Below are positions 32,811-33,701 of a DNA stretch of 33,701 bases, in pieces. The stretch's first letter is position 1. Each line of letters opens with the position of its first letter. Source of the DNA: Pedobacter agri PB92 (GTDB lineage Bacteria; Bacteroidota; Bacteroidia; Sphingobacteriales; Sphingobacteriaceae); contig NZ_AJLG01000034.1 in NCBI RefSeq assembly GCF_000258495.1, positions 1 to 33,701 on the forward strand, written 5' to 3'. Under the pieces are notes generated by a model. That model saw only the letters and a list, made by a program, of their open reading frames with translations. It had not been told where the DNA came from and did not search any database. Both the position numbers and the translations under genes were made by a program.

Positions 32811-33701
32811 TCAGGGAATAAATCTTAAATCACTCCTCACTGGAAAATGATCAGATAACTTGGCTTCGGTAATGTGATAATTTAATACTTCGAGTTTTTT
32901 CGAAGTCAGAATGTAATCAATTTGAAAATTAGGGAATTTGCCGTTGTAGGTTTTACCCATGCCCGAACCTTTTTTAATAAATGCGTTATTTAAATTTTCT
33001 GAAATTTGGGTAACAACGTACGAAGCTGGGGTGTCATTAAAATCGCCTGCAATTAAATAGGGTGTTTTGCAGGACGTCATTTCTTTTTTCATAAGGTCAA
33101 CCTGTCCGCTTCTTTTTAAAAATGCACTTTTAAGCATCCTCAAAATGCGTTTGGAAGGCTGAAGCTGGGTATTCATCTCTTTCACCTTATCCAAATATTC
33201 ATAATCCTGTTTCTCAAATGAAATGGATTGGAAGTGTACATTATAAACCCGTAAAGTTTTCCCTTTGACGTTTAAATCAGCATATATGCTCATGTTCCCG
33301 TTGTAATCATCAACAAACGGAATTTTACCGCTATTTACTACCGGATATTTGGAGAATATCGCTAAACCATAAGCTTCATAGTCGTTTTTGTTTGTCGGAA
33401 CAAAATAGAAGTGTTTAAGTTTTAATGTGTTTTTTAAGCTATCAATGATATCGAAATTGCCTTTGTATCTGGTGTAAAATTCCTGAAAGCAGATAATATC
33501 AGGATTTTGATCTTTCACCACTTTAAGCATTTTTTCTTTCACCGATTCATCGTTTTCACCACCATAAAGCTTAAAGGTGTGCACATTGTAAGTCATCATT
33601 CTTACACTACCTTCCACCTTTTCGGGGCCACCTTTATCACCGCCAAAAGCGAAAGTGGCCTTAAATGTTCTTAACCCAATAGCGATAACTACGATACTAG
33701 T
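32811..33701 (-). CDS. Membrane-anchored endonuclease/exonuclease/phosphatase-family protein (partial, N-terminus outside window)
   Basis: The minus-strand frame is open from 32811 to the window edge at 33701 with no stop, so the gene continues beyond it. A GTG at 33617 is in frame but should not be taken as the start. Upstream residues form a hydrophobic helix (TSIVVIAIGLR), so the domain is probably membrane-anchored. The catalytic domain carries all family landmarks: MTYNVHTF, DIICFQEF (metal-binding Glu), YNVHFQS, AGDFNDTPAS (catalytic Asp/Asn) and LSDHFPV (catalytic His). It is a metal-dependent phosphoesterase, but whether it cuts nucleic acid, lipid or another phosphate ester is not determined. 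Bacteroidota have many such membrane-tethered proteins of unknown substrate. Confidence 0.85.
   Translation of the reverse strand, partial: TSIVVIAIGLRTFKATFAFGGDKGGPEKVEGSVRMMTYNVHTFKLYGGENDESVKEKMLKVVKDQNPDIICFQEFYTRYKGNFDIIDSLKNTLKLKHFYFVPTNKNDYEAYGLAIFSKYPVVNSGKIPFVDDYNGNMSIYADLNVKGKTLRVYNVHFQSISFEKQDYEYLDKVKEMNTQLQPSKRILRMLKSAFLKRSGQVDLMKKEMTSCKTPYLIAGDFNDTPASYVVTQISENLNNAFIKKGSGMGKTYNGKFPNFQIDYILTSKKLEVLNYHITEAKLSDHFPVRSDLRFIP

Noticed and set aside
33615..33617. GTG start for the endonuclease/phosphatase-family gene
   Set aside because: The frame stays open to the edge and encodes a hydrophobic helix upstream, so the true start is outside the window.

Overview
The window looks like chromosomal DNA of a Bacteroidota bacterium, most likely Sphingobacteriaceae (Pedobacter-like). 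The basis is AT-rich DNA, Bacteroidota-type -7 boxes (TAnnTTTG), two TonB-type outer-membrane receptors, a DUF4249 lipoprotein, OMP beta-barrel and MG2/plug proteins, a cysteine-poor DksA/TraR-like protein, and short palindromic repeats of a kind I associate with this phylum. No phage, integrase, transposase, CRISPR array or rRNA was seen.

Layout. 1-1483: the end of 2-oxoglutarate dehydrogenase E1 and the complete E2 (odhB), closed by a terminator. 1552-2952: three copies of an inverted-repeat element that bracket a DUF2809 membrane protein and a DUF4269 nucleotidyltransferase-like protein. 2961-7470 (minus): an ileS - dksA/traR-like - lspA operon with its own terminator. 7551-8008: two small membrane proteins in an overlapping pair. 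8316-10666 (minus): an RND/MMPL exporter. 10788-11776: recO and two identical tRNA-Val genes behind a near-ideal promoter. 11808-15160: cupin protein, UbiA-like membrane protein, SAM methyltransferase, GliT-type flavin oxidoreductase and a 54-residue membrane peptide. 15407-17926: a secreted GxDLY/SGNH esterase and an APC amino-acid permease. 18336-20438: a PadR regulator and a PspC-domain membrane protein. 20552-28027: an envelope block with an OMP beta-barrel protein, small lipoprotein, membrane-anchored protein, SGNH hydrolase, and a TonB receptor paired with a DUF4249 lipoprotein. 28068-33701: 2-hydroxyacid dehydrogenase, a large secreted MG2/plug protein, a nitroreductase and a membrane-tethered endonuclease/phosphatase-fold protein cut by the window edge.

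The most important annotation point is that three genes (lspA, the MMPL exporter and the methyltransferase) are each broken by a single-base indel in a homopolymer run. In each case the conserved protein continues at once in the neighbouring frame. Because lspA is normally needed for lipoprotein maturation, and this window encodes lipoproteins, sequencing error is more likely than real gene decay. I reconstructed all three.

I found no clearly new multi-gene system. The best candidates for under-described biology are the repeat family with a possible repeat-derived promoter, the apparently leaderless, self-controlled PadR/PspC operon, the TonB receptor/DUF4249 pair, and the MG2/plug protein that has no barrel.
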